Assembly: GCA_024699855.1 (NCBI GenBank)
Contig: JAMPIQ010000003.1
Span: 6,572,001 to 6,636,000, forward strand
DNA: 64,000 nucleotides
Direction of reading: 5' to 3'
From: Aphelenchoides besseyi
Taxonomy: Eukaryota > Nematoda > Chromadorea > Rhabditida > Aphelenchoididae
The notes under the pieces were generated by a model, which ran no database searches, was not told where the DNA came from, and saw only the letters and a list, made by a program, of their open reading frames with translations. Within the stretch, counting starts at the first letter, position 1. Every line of letters starts with the position of its first letter. Shown here piece by piece: positions 1 through 11,737 of the stretch. The position numbers and the translations under genes were made by a program.

Positions 1-350
1 CGCTGACTGACCTAAAGCGAAAACGTATGAATTTAAATCATGGAAACACATACTTCTGTGTCTCGTAATTCGCCGAGAATATACGATAGATAGCAATAAA
101 ACTCGGGATGTCCATTCAATGAGTCGAGTCGCTAAACAAAAGAAACTCAAACAATGAACTACGAATTGATTACCTGCTGCACTTCAAATTGGATTGTATT
201 GTCTTCGGATTGGGAATGTTGCAGAAGAGAAAGAATCTAAATAGAATACACTTTCCAAGGAACAAGAACTGTTGATCCTGTTACCTGCTCCAACTCATTC
301 GGCGACGGATTCCATTGCCAACGTCCTTGTATCAATTGTGGCTCGGGCAT
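1..350 (-). CDS. TNPO1: Transportin-1 (karyopherin beta-2), N-terminal exons only
   Basis: This is the start of a nuclear import receptor that carries M9/PY-NLS cargo such as hnRNPs into the nucleus. Four minus-strand exons are seen at about 350-285, 236-174, 131-54 and 11-1, split by introns of 48, 42 and 42 nt with GT and AG ends. The ATG at 350-348 opens a protein whose first residues (WQWNPSPNELEQ, then ILSLLQHSQSEDNTIQ, then a GHPEFYCYLSYIL stretch) align in order with the N-terminal HEAT-repeat start of human transportin-1 ([21 protein letters not shown] and onward). The rest lies beyond the left edge, so the downstream HEAT repeats and acidic loop cannot be assessed. Transportin-1 and -2 cannot be told apart from this much sequence. 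Confidence 0.85.
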
Positions 351-1008
351 AACTTTAGCTTAGAACCGAGAAATAAAGGAAAGTAAGTGGATTCGCAGTG
401 TATCTTTAGCCAACACGTTCACTGTGATTTACAATCAAAAGAATGGAATAAGTTTACAATGAAAAGCCAATTTGTAACCAGCAAAATAACGCTGCTTGTC
501 AGTTCATCGAAGCCGTTCGATAGAATCGCAATGCCACTCTGACTACCAATGCAGAATTCCAACCAGAACATAACTCGTGGCATAGAAGGTGAGTATAAAA
601 GAATGTAATTTTGCTTGTTTGAAGGTTGCTAATTTAAACCGGAAATTGAGAAAATTATGCGATTTTCCAACCGTTCCCACTTTTTGTATTACCCTTTAGT
701 TTTTATGAAATTTCCGTTTAAATTCTTTGATTTTTCTTTTCCACTACTTTGTATTGGAACTTCTAACGAGAGTTATTGGTTCCAACTGTTTTCCGCAAGA
801 GTTTGACCTTCTAAACTCTGTTACTTGTCTTGTAGATCTTCACTTTGAGTAATCGGATTGCACGGCGATTTATGGACGTTGCTGTTGCTAGTGAACACAT
901 TTGTAGGTTGCAACGAATTCTACGTATTAATCATTCGAAGTACAAGAATGTAGATCAGAATAAATATTTAATTAGGCACAACAACATGAATTGGAAAATC
1001 ACACTCGT
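351..1008. other. Intergenic stretch, nothing recognised
   Basis: This AT-rich stretch lies between the start of the transportin gene and the VMA21 stop, with both neighbours on the minus strand. It should hold the transportin promoter and the VMA21 3' UTR. I see no open frame with splice sites, no RNA gene and no repeat. Confidence 0.5.
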
Positions 1009-1384
1009 TTATTTGTTCTTTGACTCTTCGTTTCGCCTCTCAATGTACTTTTCTTCGCGCCAAGCAATGTAAATGAAAGCTGCAATGATGAGGTAGACAC
1101 ATAAAACCCCAACGATTCCACTATACAGGATCGCTTGATCAGATGGCATATGGTATACGCCTAAAGACACGAAGGATAAACGACAAACCAATTAACTGAC
1201 CTTCAAAGACGAATTTGTAAAAAATGTACATTAAGGTGCCAGGAAGCGTAAACATCAGAATACTTCCGACTATGAGATTGTTCATAGCCGACGATTGAAT
1301 TTCCTGTGAAATAAGTTGGTTTCCATCTTCTTCCATCAACTGGTCGTCGCCAAGACCCTCAGCTGCCTGACAATCGTCCGTCAT
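1009..1384 (-). CDS. VMA21: VMA21-like V-ATPase assembly factor
   Basis: VMA21 is a small ER membrane chaperone for assembly of the V-ATPase Vo sector. The ATG is at 1384-1382 and the TGA/TAA frame closes at 1011-1009. One 40-nt intron (about 1200-1161, donor GTCAGT, acceptor TTTAG) splits the protein at FEG/VYHM. The product of about 110 residues has an acidic N-terminus and two membrane spans. The first ends in YKFVFEG, matching YIFEG of human VMA21; the second contains GIVGVLCVYLIIAAFIYIAW, matching the human segment that ends FVYVAW. The basic C-terminus ends KNK, not a textbook KKXX retrieval signal. Length and topology fit the family. Confidence 0.88.
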
Positions 1385-2875
1385 AATGAGCTGCAATCCA
1401 AAACAATCAGATGCAATAAATCCACGGATTAACGTAAATACACGTGATCACAACCAATATGTTAATAGATCGTGAATAATGAACATAAAATGAAAACACA
1501 AAAATCAATTTTTAGCCGCGCAAAAAAGATCGTTTGGACGTTAAGCCAACAAGCAAATCCTTTGTCCGAAACACAAAATTTGACGTCATTTGACCATTTT
1601 GATCAATTTTTAACGGAATTTCGCCCAAAACTTCTTAGCGTTTAGATCGAAAATGACACACAATCTCTTCTAAATGTACAATATTAAGTGCTACAATCCT
1701 AAGAAAACACTGATTGCGATTATTAGCCATATTACCTACTATTGTTCTTATCCTGTAGTTCGTGTGTGTAAACAAATTTTGTTCGATGATCGCAAAACAC
1801 GAATACAATCGGAAATGGTTATAAGGACGTTGCAACGTATGAATAGCGTTTGACTTTTAATCGAATATAGTTTAACCGTTACTTCTTCGATTGCAGATTT
1901 CGATATGATAGCGATAAACTTTCATTTCAACCAAAAATGTTGGCTCATAACACCGGAACTAAAACTGCAACTTTTGGTTGTTCACTCAAACGCTTCCCGT
2001 TTATTTGTCCGCTTTCTATTATAAAGTTTGGAGTGTGAGTCTGTTTTGTTTGGTGGAGACCATGAAGTTTACAGACAAAACACACAGAAGCGGAAATCGA
2101 ATTTAATTGACGGAAACACTCTCGATTCCCGATAAACTGCCACGTGCAGCCAAGTTTCCTACAACTAGCGGGACTTGAGAAAGTTGCTCAGATTATGAGT
2201 GTTTGCAATGTTTGTGATTTGTGAGGGATTGAACAACACGCTCCACGTGTTCTACTGTTCGAAGCACTTGAGCTACGCCCTTTGATTTCTCCAACAATCG
2301 TTTTCGATCACCGCATCTGATAGCCGATTGCATCGCTATTGGCGCGTGTCTACGAAACTTCATGATGATTTGAACGTCCGAACGTAGGCAATTAAACTTT
2401 AATCATATTGTCCACTTTCCATGCTTCGAATTCTTTTACGTTTATTGGAGAAACAGGATTGTTTTCTAATGACTTAAGCACGCGTTTCTTCTTCTTATCA
2501 ACCCCGAGTTCTTGTTATAAATTTCGTTAATCAGCATCTAAAGCTTCTAACAATTATGTTGTTTCTCAAATTAATCATTGACTTTTGTGTTTGCTCACGG
2601 AATTGCCGTCTATCGTATTTCGCGTTAACAGATGCATTCACTCGGAAACGGTTTCCCAATTGTTGTTATTACGTTGTTCATGAGTTCACTTCAAAACGGA
2701 TTTTGGTTCAATGCACTGAACGGTTGATGCTTTCGAGCAAACGAGCGTTACCTTTTTTGTTCAACTACTATTATTCAACTACCGCATTGTGTAAACTTTT
2801 CGTTTTATAGGAAATGGAACAATTCAGTGCATTTTACTGTTAAATCGATCGTTAAACTACTTGGTCGTAGGAACA
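1385..2875. other. Divergent intergenic region between VMA21 and the nucleoside transporter
   Basis: About 1.5 kb separates the two divergent starts, so both promoters must lie here. No convincing coding exon, RNA gene or repeat is visible. Short frames such as the one near 2556-2810 have no partner exons and no recognisable residues. Confidence 0.45.
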
Positions 2876-5461
2876 ATGGAACGTCGTGACCACCAACATA
2901 ATGATGTTTATCAAATTGATTTGGCCCCCGAGACATTAGGAAATGGAGTTGAAATGGTTAAAGTAAGTGGACTAAACATTGATCTAAAGTTCGTCTCGTA
3001 GCAAAACGGTCCAACGACAATCAACCAGAGAGATCAGTTGAAACCAAGTTCTTACATTCCAGAAGAATTGTATGAAGAGCCCACTGGTATTATGCGGCAC
3101 GTGGAGAGAGCACAGAGAGCTGTGGGCAGCGTGTTTGAATTAAACGCAAAGTTTATACGTTACACCATTTACCTACTTCTAATTATTGGTTATCATGTTT
3201 TTCTTGGTAAGTAGTTATGATCGTGTGCTGATTGAAGATATTTAGGTTTTGCGTCGGCTCACAATTACGAAAAAGCCAGACCTATTCTCGTACTTACAAT
3301 TATCGTTTGGGCGTGGGTTGTCTATAGATTTGTCGTCGTACGTTTTCTTGGTCGTATGTTGCAAAAAACAAGTCAATTGTTGGAAGGATATTTGGAAATT
3401 GCATGGAAAACGATTTTATTTCGAATGTGAGGCACGACATTCTAATCACTACTTAACTTTTATGCGAACTTATTTCAGCGCTTGTTACTTGATTTTAGTC
3501 GGCGCCATTGTTGTGTTCCTTGTATTCGACACAAAAGACGATCGGTCACGACTAATGGGATTATGTGGAATGACATTCTATATTTCTCTTATGTTCATCT
3601 GCTCGGCACATCCGTCGAGAATCAACTGGCGACCTGTGATTTTGGGTTTTCTTTTGCAGTTCATAATGGCACTTTTGGTTCTGCGATGGCAATGGGGAGG
3701 TGAACGCTTCACCGATGCAACACAATTGGTCATCGATTTCCTGTCCTTCACCGACAACGGCACCTCATTTGTCTATGGATTTTTGGCAGCACCACCGAAC
3801 ATTTGTGGTATGTCACCAGTTTTTGCATTTTCGGTAAGTGAAAACGACGAACAAACCAAAGACTGCAGTTAATGTTTAGGTCATTCAAGTGGTCGTGTAT
3901 TTTGGCGCTGTGGTAACTGATTCTATTGCCGTTCGCCTCCATGTTAATATGTTTAGGTCGCGCTTTTGTACTATTTCGGAATCATGCAAGCGATATTAAA
4001 ACGAATGGCGTGGCTTATGCAGTTGACACTTGGCACTACAGCAACTGAATCGTTGAACTCGTGTGCATGTATTTTTTTGGGAATGGTAACTTCAAGTGTA
4101 CGTTTATTTGAATAATTTGTTGTAATTAAGAGTGAAGCACCATTGCTTATTCGACCTTATCTTGGTCGTATGACTGCAAGTGAATTGCATGCAATCATGA
4201 CGAGTGGGTTCTCGTGCATTGCCGGATCTCTTTTTGCAGCTTACATTGCATTTGGTGCTTGTCCAAATTGTTTGTTCTGTTTCCGTATGATATCTAAACT
4301 TTTGTTTTAGATTTGTTGTCGGCGACAGTGATGAGTGCACCGGGTTCGTTGGCCTGTTCAAAGATTCTTTTCCCGGAGACCGAACGCTCACAATTGAAGA
4401 AGGTCGAAGATTTGGAGTTACCAGAAGGGTAGGTTTGATAATTTTGAATAACTAGTTTGTTTATAGTGAAGAAAACAACGCACTTGAATGTATTAGTAAT
4501 GGGGCAGTTGCGGCCGTTGAACTGGTGACCGCAATTCTTGCGAATTTGATTGGTGAGTTTTTTTGCGGAAAAAGAAAGGCGCCCAAACTCGATGTTTGCA
4601 AAAGTACCATTTATAGTTTTTCTTGCACTTCTCGCGTTTTTGGACTCTGTTATTGCCTATGTAAGTCTATTAATACACGATATGTATAAGCTTGTAATTT
4701 AGATGGGAGGATTAATCGGATATCCGGCGTGGAGTTTTGAGGTATGTTCTAATTGATTAAAAAGCCAATTTTTCGTTTTATTTGCTTCTCGGTTATATTT
4801 TCTTCCCACTTGCTTACATCATGGGTGTTACACACGATACAAGAGAGACATTTAAAGTCGCTCAATTGATGGGCACAAAAACTGTTCTGAACGAATTTAT
4901 CGCGTATCAGCATTTGGGCCAAATGCTCGATGAAAAAGAGCTTTCCGTAAGTACGAAGCTGATTTGTCAATATACCAACTCTTAGGCTAAAAGTGCAATG
5001 ATAGCCACTTATGCTCTTGCTGGGTATCGTTCAATAGTCGTAATGATAAAAACAACTAAATTGCAGATTTTCCAATTTTTCATCTGTCGGAATACAACTA
5101 GGAATTTTGGGTGGAATGCAGGTAGGATGAGGTATTTAAACAAACCAGTTATGTTGTTTAACAGCCCGATCGCAAACCGTTACTTTCGCGTTTAGCTCTT
5201 CGAGCGTTGTTTGCTGGTTGTATTTCCTGCTTCATGACCGCTTCATTGGCTGGTAATTGAATGTCGTTAACCGAGCACACATTGATATTTACAGGAGTTC
5301 TTGTTAGTGTACCCACTTATTGTACGCGATCAACTGATACTTCGAATTGTTTTAACATTACCGAGTACTTGAACAGAAATCAAAACCAAAGTACAACACT
5401 TTTACAAGCGTTTGACTTCTTCTCAAACCCCAATTCAACTGGTGGACATCTTGAACTTTAA
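2876..5461 (+). CDS. Concentrative nucleoside transporter (SLC28/CNT family)
   Basis: CNTs import nucleosides across the plasma membrane by coupling to Na+ or H+. The ATG at 2876 begins a hydrophilic N-terminus ([19 protein letters not shown]), followed by several membrane spans. Family hallmarks appear in order: the segment [18 protein letters not shown] with [12 protein letters not shown] after it (Gate/Nucleos_tra2 N-terminal motif), the core [18 protein letters not shown], the [19 protein letters not shown] loop, [14 protein letters not shown], and the C-terminal [18 protein letters not shown]. At least ten short introns are needed (for example 2961-3000 and about 3208-3244). The C-terminal tail after the last span is rich in N and Q with possible N-glycosylation sites. 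The gene ends 104 nt before the stop of the convergent transthyretin-like gene. Substrate class cannot be set from sequence alone. Confidence 0.9.
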
Positions 5462-5565
5462 ATTCATTATTGCGTTTTCTTTCAACTTTTATCCGCTGAA
5501 GTAAATTGTATAAAACAAATAGCGTGTTAAATAACTGAATGAATTATGAGTAAACGAAACGATAT

Positions 5566-6127
5566 TTAACAGCTTTCTCCGCTCGGATCAGTCAGATTGA
5601 TGCTTCCAACGTGGTAGATTTTGCGCGGATAGCCATCGGTCCATTGGTAATCTTGAGGCTGCAATCTCATTGCAATCGTTTGATAAACTTACAAAACTTA
5701 CAACCCAGAATTTCCAACACGCTGGTGAACCCCGACACGTTTCTGACCTAAAACAATATTGCAATACACACGTTATTTCCCTCTTACACTTGAAAATACG
5801 GGATCATTGGCGCGAACTCGTAGCGATCTCCTTCGATGTAGAATTTCCCGTTTTTTCCGGACACCACTTCCGACAATTTAACATCCGGATAACTAAACTC
5901 GACAACGTTATTAGTGATACAAACATTCAAACTTACAAAAAGTCGTAATCAAACAGCTCGATGTGCTGAATTAACAGAATAACAGCAAGCAATAACGTTA
6001 AACTTACGGCACCCGGATAGATCGTATTGTTGCACGTGAAAGCGCCCTTGATTGCAATATGATAATGAGTAGCCTGGACTATAGCAACAGACAAAAGTCC
6101 CAAAAAGAAGACGATTGAACGATTCAT
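5566..6127 (-). CDS. Transthyretin-like secreted protein (TTL family)
   Basis: Small secreted protein of a family that is greatly expanded in nematodes. Five exons at about 6127-6008, 5965-5937, 5892-5788, 5747-5702 and 5658-5566 join in frame to give 130 residues; the introns are 40-44 nt. It starts with a signal peptide (MNRSIVFFLGLLSVAIVQA). The family pattern follows: IKGAFTCNNTIYPGA (first strand with the conserved Cys), HIELFDYDF, the S-x-K-NGKFYIEG turn, FAPMIPYFQV, a two-Cys segment (CRGSPACWKF) and KIYHVGSINL near the end. Cysteine placement fits the family's disulfides. The gene lies 256 nt downstream of the decarboxylase on the same strand and converges with the nucleoside transporter. 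Which TTL subtype it is, and its ligand, are unknown. Confidence 0.88.
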
Positions 6128-6337
6128 GTTCTAATTAAGTCAGATCGTCAATCAAGTTCAAGTAAAAGATAAAGAAATGAATCTCACGCCGAAAAACCAA
6201 AACTATTTGATCTGAACGAATGAAACACGTTGCAAAAAGAAAGCTGAACACCTGTGATGACCCTAAACACGTCAACTGGCCATTTGCCTGTGAGTAATTG
6301 CAGAAATCGAAAGTCGTAGCTCGTCAATTCTAAAGCT

Positions 6338-6343
6338 TTTATT
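6338..6343 (-). terminator. AATAAA polyadenylation signal of the decarboxylase gene
   Basis: A perfect AATAAA on the minus strand sits about 40 nt past the inferred decarboxylase stop. This supports the choice of the spliced, longer C-terminus. Confidence 0.5.
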
Positions 6344-6383
6344 GAAGGAACAGAAAGAAAGACCATTCTTTGCTCGAATCAAT

Positions 6384-8962
6384 TCATTTTTTCGGTTGTA
6401 AATTGCGCCAACTGGATGAACGAGGACTGGCAGCATTTCGGTATAACGGCGAAAACGGGGTTCGTGACTTTGAAGGCGGTGAGAGGGGCGAAGACAATGT
6501 TGGATCTAAACAGCTAAGAACGCGTTGTGACCATTTGGTTTTTACCTGTGAGTACCATCGGCGAACCACGGATCGGAGTTACTTCGCTTGCCAAACAACG
6601 ATGAGCAGAAAATGATGAATTTTCGGCTAAGAACTCTTCGGTGAGTTCGGAAAGTATTTGATAAGAATCGTTCACATCTTCTTCGTTCGCCAAATTAAAC
6701 GACATATTAACACGAATGACATCAATGTTCTAAAATTCATTGTGATTATGTTTTTTGTGATAACCAACCATTGGTTTGGCGTGAGTTACGAAGATTCGAT
6801 TCGAACGGTTCAAATATTCGCAAAGGCCCAAAGTCAATCGATTCGCTTCTTCAGGTTTTGAATCCTAAACAAAATATGGAAATTATCCGTCGAATACTTA
6901 CACGTAAACGAAAAGCAGTTAACGTCAAGATCGGGTTGCCGACGAATTCAAAACGACCATCATTTTTGATCAATGTACGAAATTGATCTGCCAGCTTCAC
7001 CATCTAAAACTTGCAATTTGAACAAAAAGAATCGGAGATTGCTTACACGACGAACATGTTCGCGCATTCCATTCAATCCAAATGTACGCATCACGAACCT
7101 AAAAAAAGTAGAATACAACTCTTCAAAATGATCATACCATCCTTTCAAGCATAGAGAACGACGTGACAACGGAATCCCCCAATGACGAAGGTTCGGGGAT
7201 TTTGCTGCAATTATCAATTAGACATGTGAATGTAGATAAACTTACATTTGTCCTTTAGATAAGCGGGATGAACTGCAAACGCTTTCTCGATGTGTTGTTT
7301 GTGACGACACCTGAAATCTTATACATCTTACTTTTTGTTTTTTTCTTCTTACCACATGAAAGACATTGGAACCGAACACAAGAGCATTTTGTGCATATTG
7401 CAATTAATCGAGTCCACTAGTTCGATACCTTTTGCCAAATAACGGAACTCCGGACAAATCAACGCATTTCCGCCATACGCCATATCCACGTGAAACCAAC
7501 ATTTGTGTTCAGCAGCCAGTTTACCCAACTCCTACAACAACATTATATGAATGGATTAACATCTGAGAGCACTAACCTCAAGATTGTCACAAGCAGAGGT
7601 GTTAGTTGTTCCTAGTGATCCGTGAATGTAAAACGGAATATTTCCTTCCGCAAGATCTTTCTTGATTTGACGTTGCAAAAGCTGACCGTTCAATCCGAAA
7701 TGATCTTCAGACGGACGTACGGGCCGAATACGAATCATTGCCATTAAAGCAGCCTTTTCGATTGAACTGTGAGCTTCGCTTGATGCATAGGCAACTAATC
7801 GCGGCAACAAATGAGCTTCAGCTTCACGACGATTTGGATGATCATCCGAAATTAACTCTCGAAGTTTGCGTGTACGAGCAGCCATAAGACTAAAAAACGA
7901 ATATTTCGATTGAATTCTTCGACGCATTACCAGACAAAAATAATCTCTGAGGACGAGTTCTTCAAAGCGGTCATGATTATGAAATTACGATTTTTACTTA
8001 CGCTAATGATTCCACCGCCTTTACTTGTTGCAGCATCTTCAGCAAATTGAAAGTCTTGAGGAAGTCCGAGAGCACGTGCAAACCAATTAACCACCACCAT
8101 CTCGAGCTCAAAAATCGATGGTGCGGAGATATACGCAAATGGCACGACAGATAAGCCATTGATCAGTGCATCAGCCAGAAGATCGGGATACGAATTGGCA
8201 CACGCAAAGTAGCCCTTAGAATAAGTTTAAACTCGTTTGTAAGCACAAACTTACATGAAACTGTGGATGTTGCCAATGAAGAAGCTAAAAAAGAACAAAT
8301 TCAACAAAGTTGATTGTTGATTTACACCGGGCAAGAGCTTCTCATAAACATCAGCCAGGATCTTGTTAAAATCTTCGCCGTCGTCGGGCATTTGCTTCGG
8401 AAGTTTCTTGTAAATAAAACCGAACTTCTCTTCTAAAAACGACGATTACACAAGACATCGAAACGGTCAGAAAGCTACCCGTCAAGACCTTGTATTTTTG
8501 CGGATTACGCACGTATTCGACGATAAGCTCGACAATTTGATTCATGTATTGGCGCATCTGCAATTCGTTTTCAGAAAGCAATAGTTAACTACTAACTTGT
8601 TCCGAACGCATCGGTAGCAAAACTTCACGTGCTCCATATTTCTAAAACACAAAGAGATCCAAACCTCTTAACTCGCTCGATTCTTACACCCATTGGCAAT
8701 TCATTTGTTTGAATATCAGGGGCAATGATCTCGTTTCGTACCATACCATTCTTTGGTGAAATGGATCTAAACAAAATCCAGAAGATTTTATTCTAAGTTA
8801 CCCTTTTTTTTCCTGACCAAACCAATACATTCCGAGAAGTCCGATCACGATGCCAAGAATCATCGCACTCCACTGAGATCCACAAACTGGACAATGATCG
8901 ACATCTCGCATAGTTGTCAATGCGTTGCAGCTTCCGAACATACACACGAGAAGAAACCACAT
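6384..8962 (-). CDS. Membrane-anchored group II PLP decarboxylase (aromatic amino acid decarboxylase family)
   Basis: The family decarboxylates amino acids such as DOPA, 5-HTP, tyrosine or histidine to make amine transmitters. More than ten minus-strand exons read through family blocks in order: MRQYMNQIVELIVEYV, LPGLLHWQHPQFHGYFACAN, SYPDLLADALINGL, GGGIISNSSSEIIFVCLMAA, VAYASSEAHSSIEKA, GSLGTTNTSACDN, HVDMAYGGNALICPEFR, and INCNMHKMLL, which holds the PLP-binding lysine. RSLCLKGWFVMRTFGLNG follows. The unusual part is the N-terminus. From the ATG at 8962 it has a hydrophobic leader, a short segment with CPVC, then a 19-residue span (WSAMILGIVIGLLGMYWFG) before the enzyme. An in-frame upstream ATG at 9049 exists, but a TTTTCCAG just after it looks like an acceptor or trans-splice site. 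The last exon (after a 43-nt intron) adds a Ser/Pro-rich tail ending NLQPKK. Substrate is not decided. Confidence 0.85.
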
Positions 8963-9675
8963 CGTGGAGTTGGTCGACGAAAACCGACTAGCTACTGGAA
9001 AATGAAAACTTTGCTGATCATAAATTTTATGTAAATTGCGTGTTGACATCACAAAACATGAAAGAAAACCTTGAAATGCAATTCGAACCTCTCAAAGTAC
9101 GAATCGTGCCTTCAGACCGTTCTCTCAACCCATTAGTTGTAGGTGTTGGACAACAACCCAAACAAAATTGTTTCTTGAATATTATCTTTCGCAAACTGGT
9201 CAATCGACGTTAGACTACCGAGGTTTGATAAGTGATTTTGTTTATTTTTTCTTATCGTCTACAAATGTTTATAGAACCAATTAGTCAGCAGTTTTGAGTT
9301 CTCGATATCAACTAAAAATAAACATTTGTGGAAAAACTTAAGTTGATTTGTTGGTGTTCGTTTATTGACGTCAACAGGAAGAAAAATGCAAAACAACTTC
9401 ATTGTCCGCGTCTTTCGTGCCTCTGTTTTATGTTCGATTGTAACTTGAATCCCCGATCGAAAGCCTCCACCTCCCGTCTAAACCGTGAAATCCAAACGAT
9501 TAAAAGTCAAGAAGTTTATCGATTTGTTCTTATTCGATTGGTAGTTCGCAGAACATTTGAAATCCGATGATTTTGCTCGTCAATTTCCCAGCCATTTGAC
9601 ACTCTCGTTTGTTTGTATCGAATAGTAAACAAGTTCAACTACAATGCAAAGCTAACAGGTCTTATTCAATCGGAA
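8963..9675. other. Divergent intergenic region
   Basis: This separates the decarboxylase (-) from the degenerate dehydrogenase (+). A TTTTCCAG tract near 9000 on the minus strand could be a trans-splice or intron acceptor for the decarboxylase. No other feature is recognised. Confidence 0.4.
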
Positions 9676-10533
9676 ATGTCGTTTTTGAAAGATAAAGTGA
9701 TTATCATTACGGGTAAGATTCTAGATGACAACATCTTTATCGTTGGATATGCAGGAGCAAGCAAATTCATTGTCGTTCATTTGCTTCGTCGCGGAGCTTT
9801 AGTTGTCATTCACGGTCAATCGATAGAAAAACTCAACGTGAGTTTGACTTCTTTGTTCATTACTGTTTCTATTTTCAGACCCTATCAACCGAGCTGAAAC
9901 GTTTGGATTACAATTCTAGTCGTTGGCTTACTGTATATGGCGATATTTCAGTCGAAGTCGATTGTAGAAAACTCGTTGAAAAGAGCATCCACAGATTTCA
10001 TCGTTTAGACGTTTTGGTTAGTTGTTGAATAAACGGGTAATTATGTTTGTAGATTAACAACGCGGCTGTCATTCTTAGAGAAGGAATGTACCAACAATCT
10101 CTAGTTATTTTGGATCAACTGATGGCTGCGAATTTGGGTTCCATTGCAACGTTGAACGAAATTGCGGTTCCGTATTTAAGCAAAACTCGCGGTACGATTG
10201 TTAATGTGAACTCGTTGTCCACGTTTCTGGAGGTAAACATATCAACTCAGTGTCCATTCAACGTGATTTTAGTTTCTTCAACATCCACACGCTCAAATGA
10301 CCAAAATTGCATTAGAACAATTTTCACGTCATTGTGCCGAGATCTACAAATCCGAACATGTTCGTGTACACAACTTTGATCCTCGTCCATATTTCGATTC
10401 AATCTTCTATCTTGCGAATTACTGCACAACATACAAACAGTATTTACATCAATGGTGTCGAGGGAACGTTTGGTTGGAATCAGAAGGTGAATTGGAGAAA
10501 TTGGCTGCGCAACTTGTTTTGTTGTTAAACTGA
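9676..10533 (+). CDS. Degenerate short-chain dehydrogenase/reductase-like protein
   Basis: Five exons (about 9676-9712, 9755-9837, 9879-10016, 10053-10232, 10273-10533) join into an open frame of 232 residues with an SDR fold signature: KDKVIIITG start, HLLRRGALVVIHG, VYGDIS, LDVLINNAA (NNAG-type motif), NLGSIATLNEIAVPYL, RGTIVNVNSLS. Two defining elements are lost. After ITGAS the protein goes straight to KFIVV, dropping the SGIG of the TGASSGIG cofactor loop. The YxxxK position reads AQMTK, so the catalytic Tyr is missing although the Lys is kept. The 42-nt first intron is a multiple of three without a stop, so retaining it would also give an open frame. It may be a non-enzymatic SDR relative or an early pseudogene; the open frame and clean splice sites argue for expression. 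Confidence 0.65.
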
Positions 10534-10780
10534 TAAATTTGTTTAACTATTTAAACAACACAAGATTCTAATTCGCTGTTTTCACGTCGATTTCCAAGAA
10601 CCGCAGAAGCTAATCGAAGCGCAACTGTTAAGAGTGTGAGTTCGAATGATTTCGCCGCCAATTTGTACTCATCGCATGTTCGTTGATGCGAACGAAAATC
10701 GTGAAGAAACGTGGAACACAAAGTACATTTCACACATTTTCTGGAAAATCTAAATTTGTCAACATTTCTTTTCACACCAA

Positions 10781-11713
10781 ATGATTTTGTCAAGAATCGG
10801 TCCTAATTCTCGACTATTGTCGTCTATTCAACAACAACTATTTAGCACGTTGGTTGAAATGCCTATCGACTTTTAACTCCGTTCTTTTCAGACAAACAAT
10901 CAACAATATTACTCATGGACGAAATGGAAACGTGTATCAAATCAAGTTTGATCGACCTGAGCGTTTCAACGCATTAACTCTTGAAATGTACGAAGAGATG
11001 GCAAAAATTCTCCAGATCGCAAATTCGGATCCGAACACCCATCTTACTGTAATTACTGGTTCCGGTCGTTTCTACTCCAGTGGCAATGATTTGAGTAATG
11101 TAAAAGCAGTTCTTGACAATCGCTCCAAGTTGGCACATCTGACGGAGATGACCATAAACGCGGTTGGAAACACAATTCGAATGTTTATTGATCACGAAAA
11201 GCCACTGGTTGCGTTGGTCAATGGTCCGGCAATTGGATTCGCGGTCACGACACTCGCTCTGTGTGATTTTGCTGTGGCTTCGGACACCGCGACTTTTCAA
11301 ACGCCATTTACTGCTCTTGGGTACTCGCCAGAAGCATGTTCAAGTTACACATTTCCCAGAATTATGGGACACACTATGGTAAGCTAACAACTTATAGTTT
11401 TTGTATGTTCTTTTAGGCTTCTGAGATTTTGGTTTTCGGTAAAACTCTCAGCGCCGTTGAAGCTAAGAATGTTAATCTCATCAACAAAATACTACCATCG
11501 GATACGTTCGACGTAGAGTTCGAGAAGTTCATTACCGATTGGTCGAAACTACCACGAGAATCGTTGATTGTCAACAAGAAATTGCTTCGTCAATGGTCCA
11601 AGAAGAAATTACACGAAGTGAACGTCATTGAACTTGAACTCGAAAAGAAGCGATGGATAAGCGATGAAAGTGTGAATGCATTGAAAACCTTTTTCAACAA
11701 AAATAAAAAGTGA
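10781..11713 (+). CDS. ECI2: Enoyl-CoA delta isomerase 2-like (ECI2/PECI), with probable mitochondrial targeting
   Basis: The enzyme shifts 3-enoyl-CoA double bonds to the 2-trans position so that unsaturated fatty acids can enter beta-oxidation. Three exons (10781-10848, 10892-11378, 11417-11713) give 283 residues. The first exon encodes MILSRIGPNSRLLSSIQQQ, rich in Arg/Ser with no acids, like a mitochondrial presequence. Crotonase motifs follow: FDRPERFNALTLEMYEEM, VITGSGRFYSSGNDL (oxyanion hole), ALVNGPAIGFAVT, and FQTPFTALGYSPEACSSYTFP with the catalytic Glu of ECI enzymes. It lacks the N-terminal acyl-CoA-binding domain of vertebrate ECI2 and ends NKNKK with no clear SKL-type peroxisomal signal, so mitochondria are the likelier site. 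Confidence 0.88.
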
Positions 11714-11737
11714 TTATCATTCTTTACGCTCTTAACA

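Noticed and set aside
10551..10793. Minus-strand frame of 80 codons with a Cys-rich CVKCTLCSTF segment beside the isomerase gene
   Set aside because: It opens with TTG rather than ATG, overlaps the well-supported first exon of the isomerase, and the Cys pattern matches no zinc-finger or CHCH spacing.
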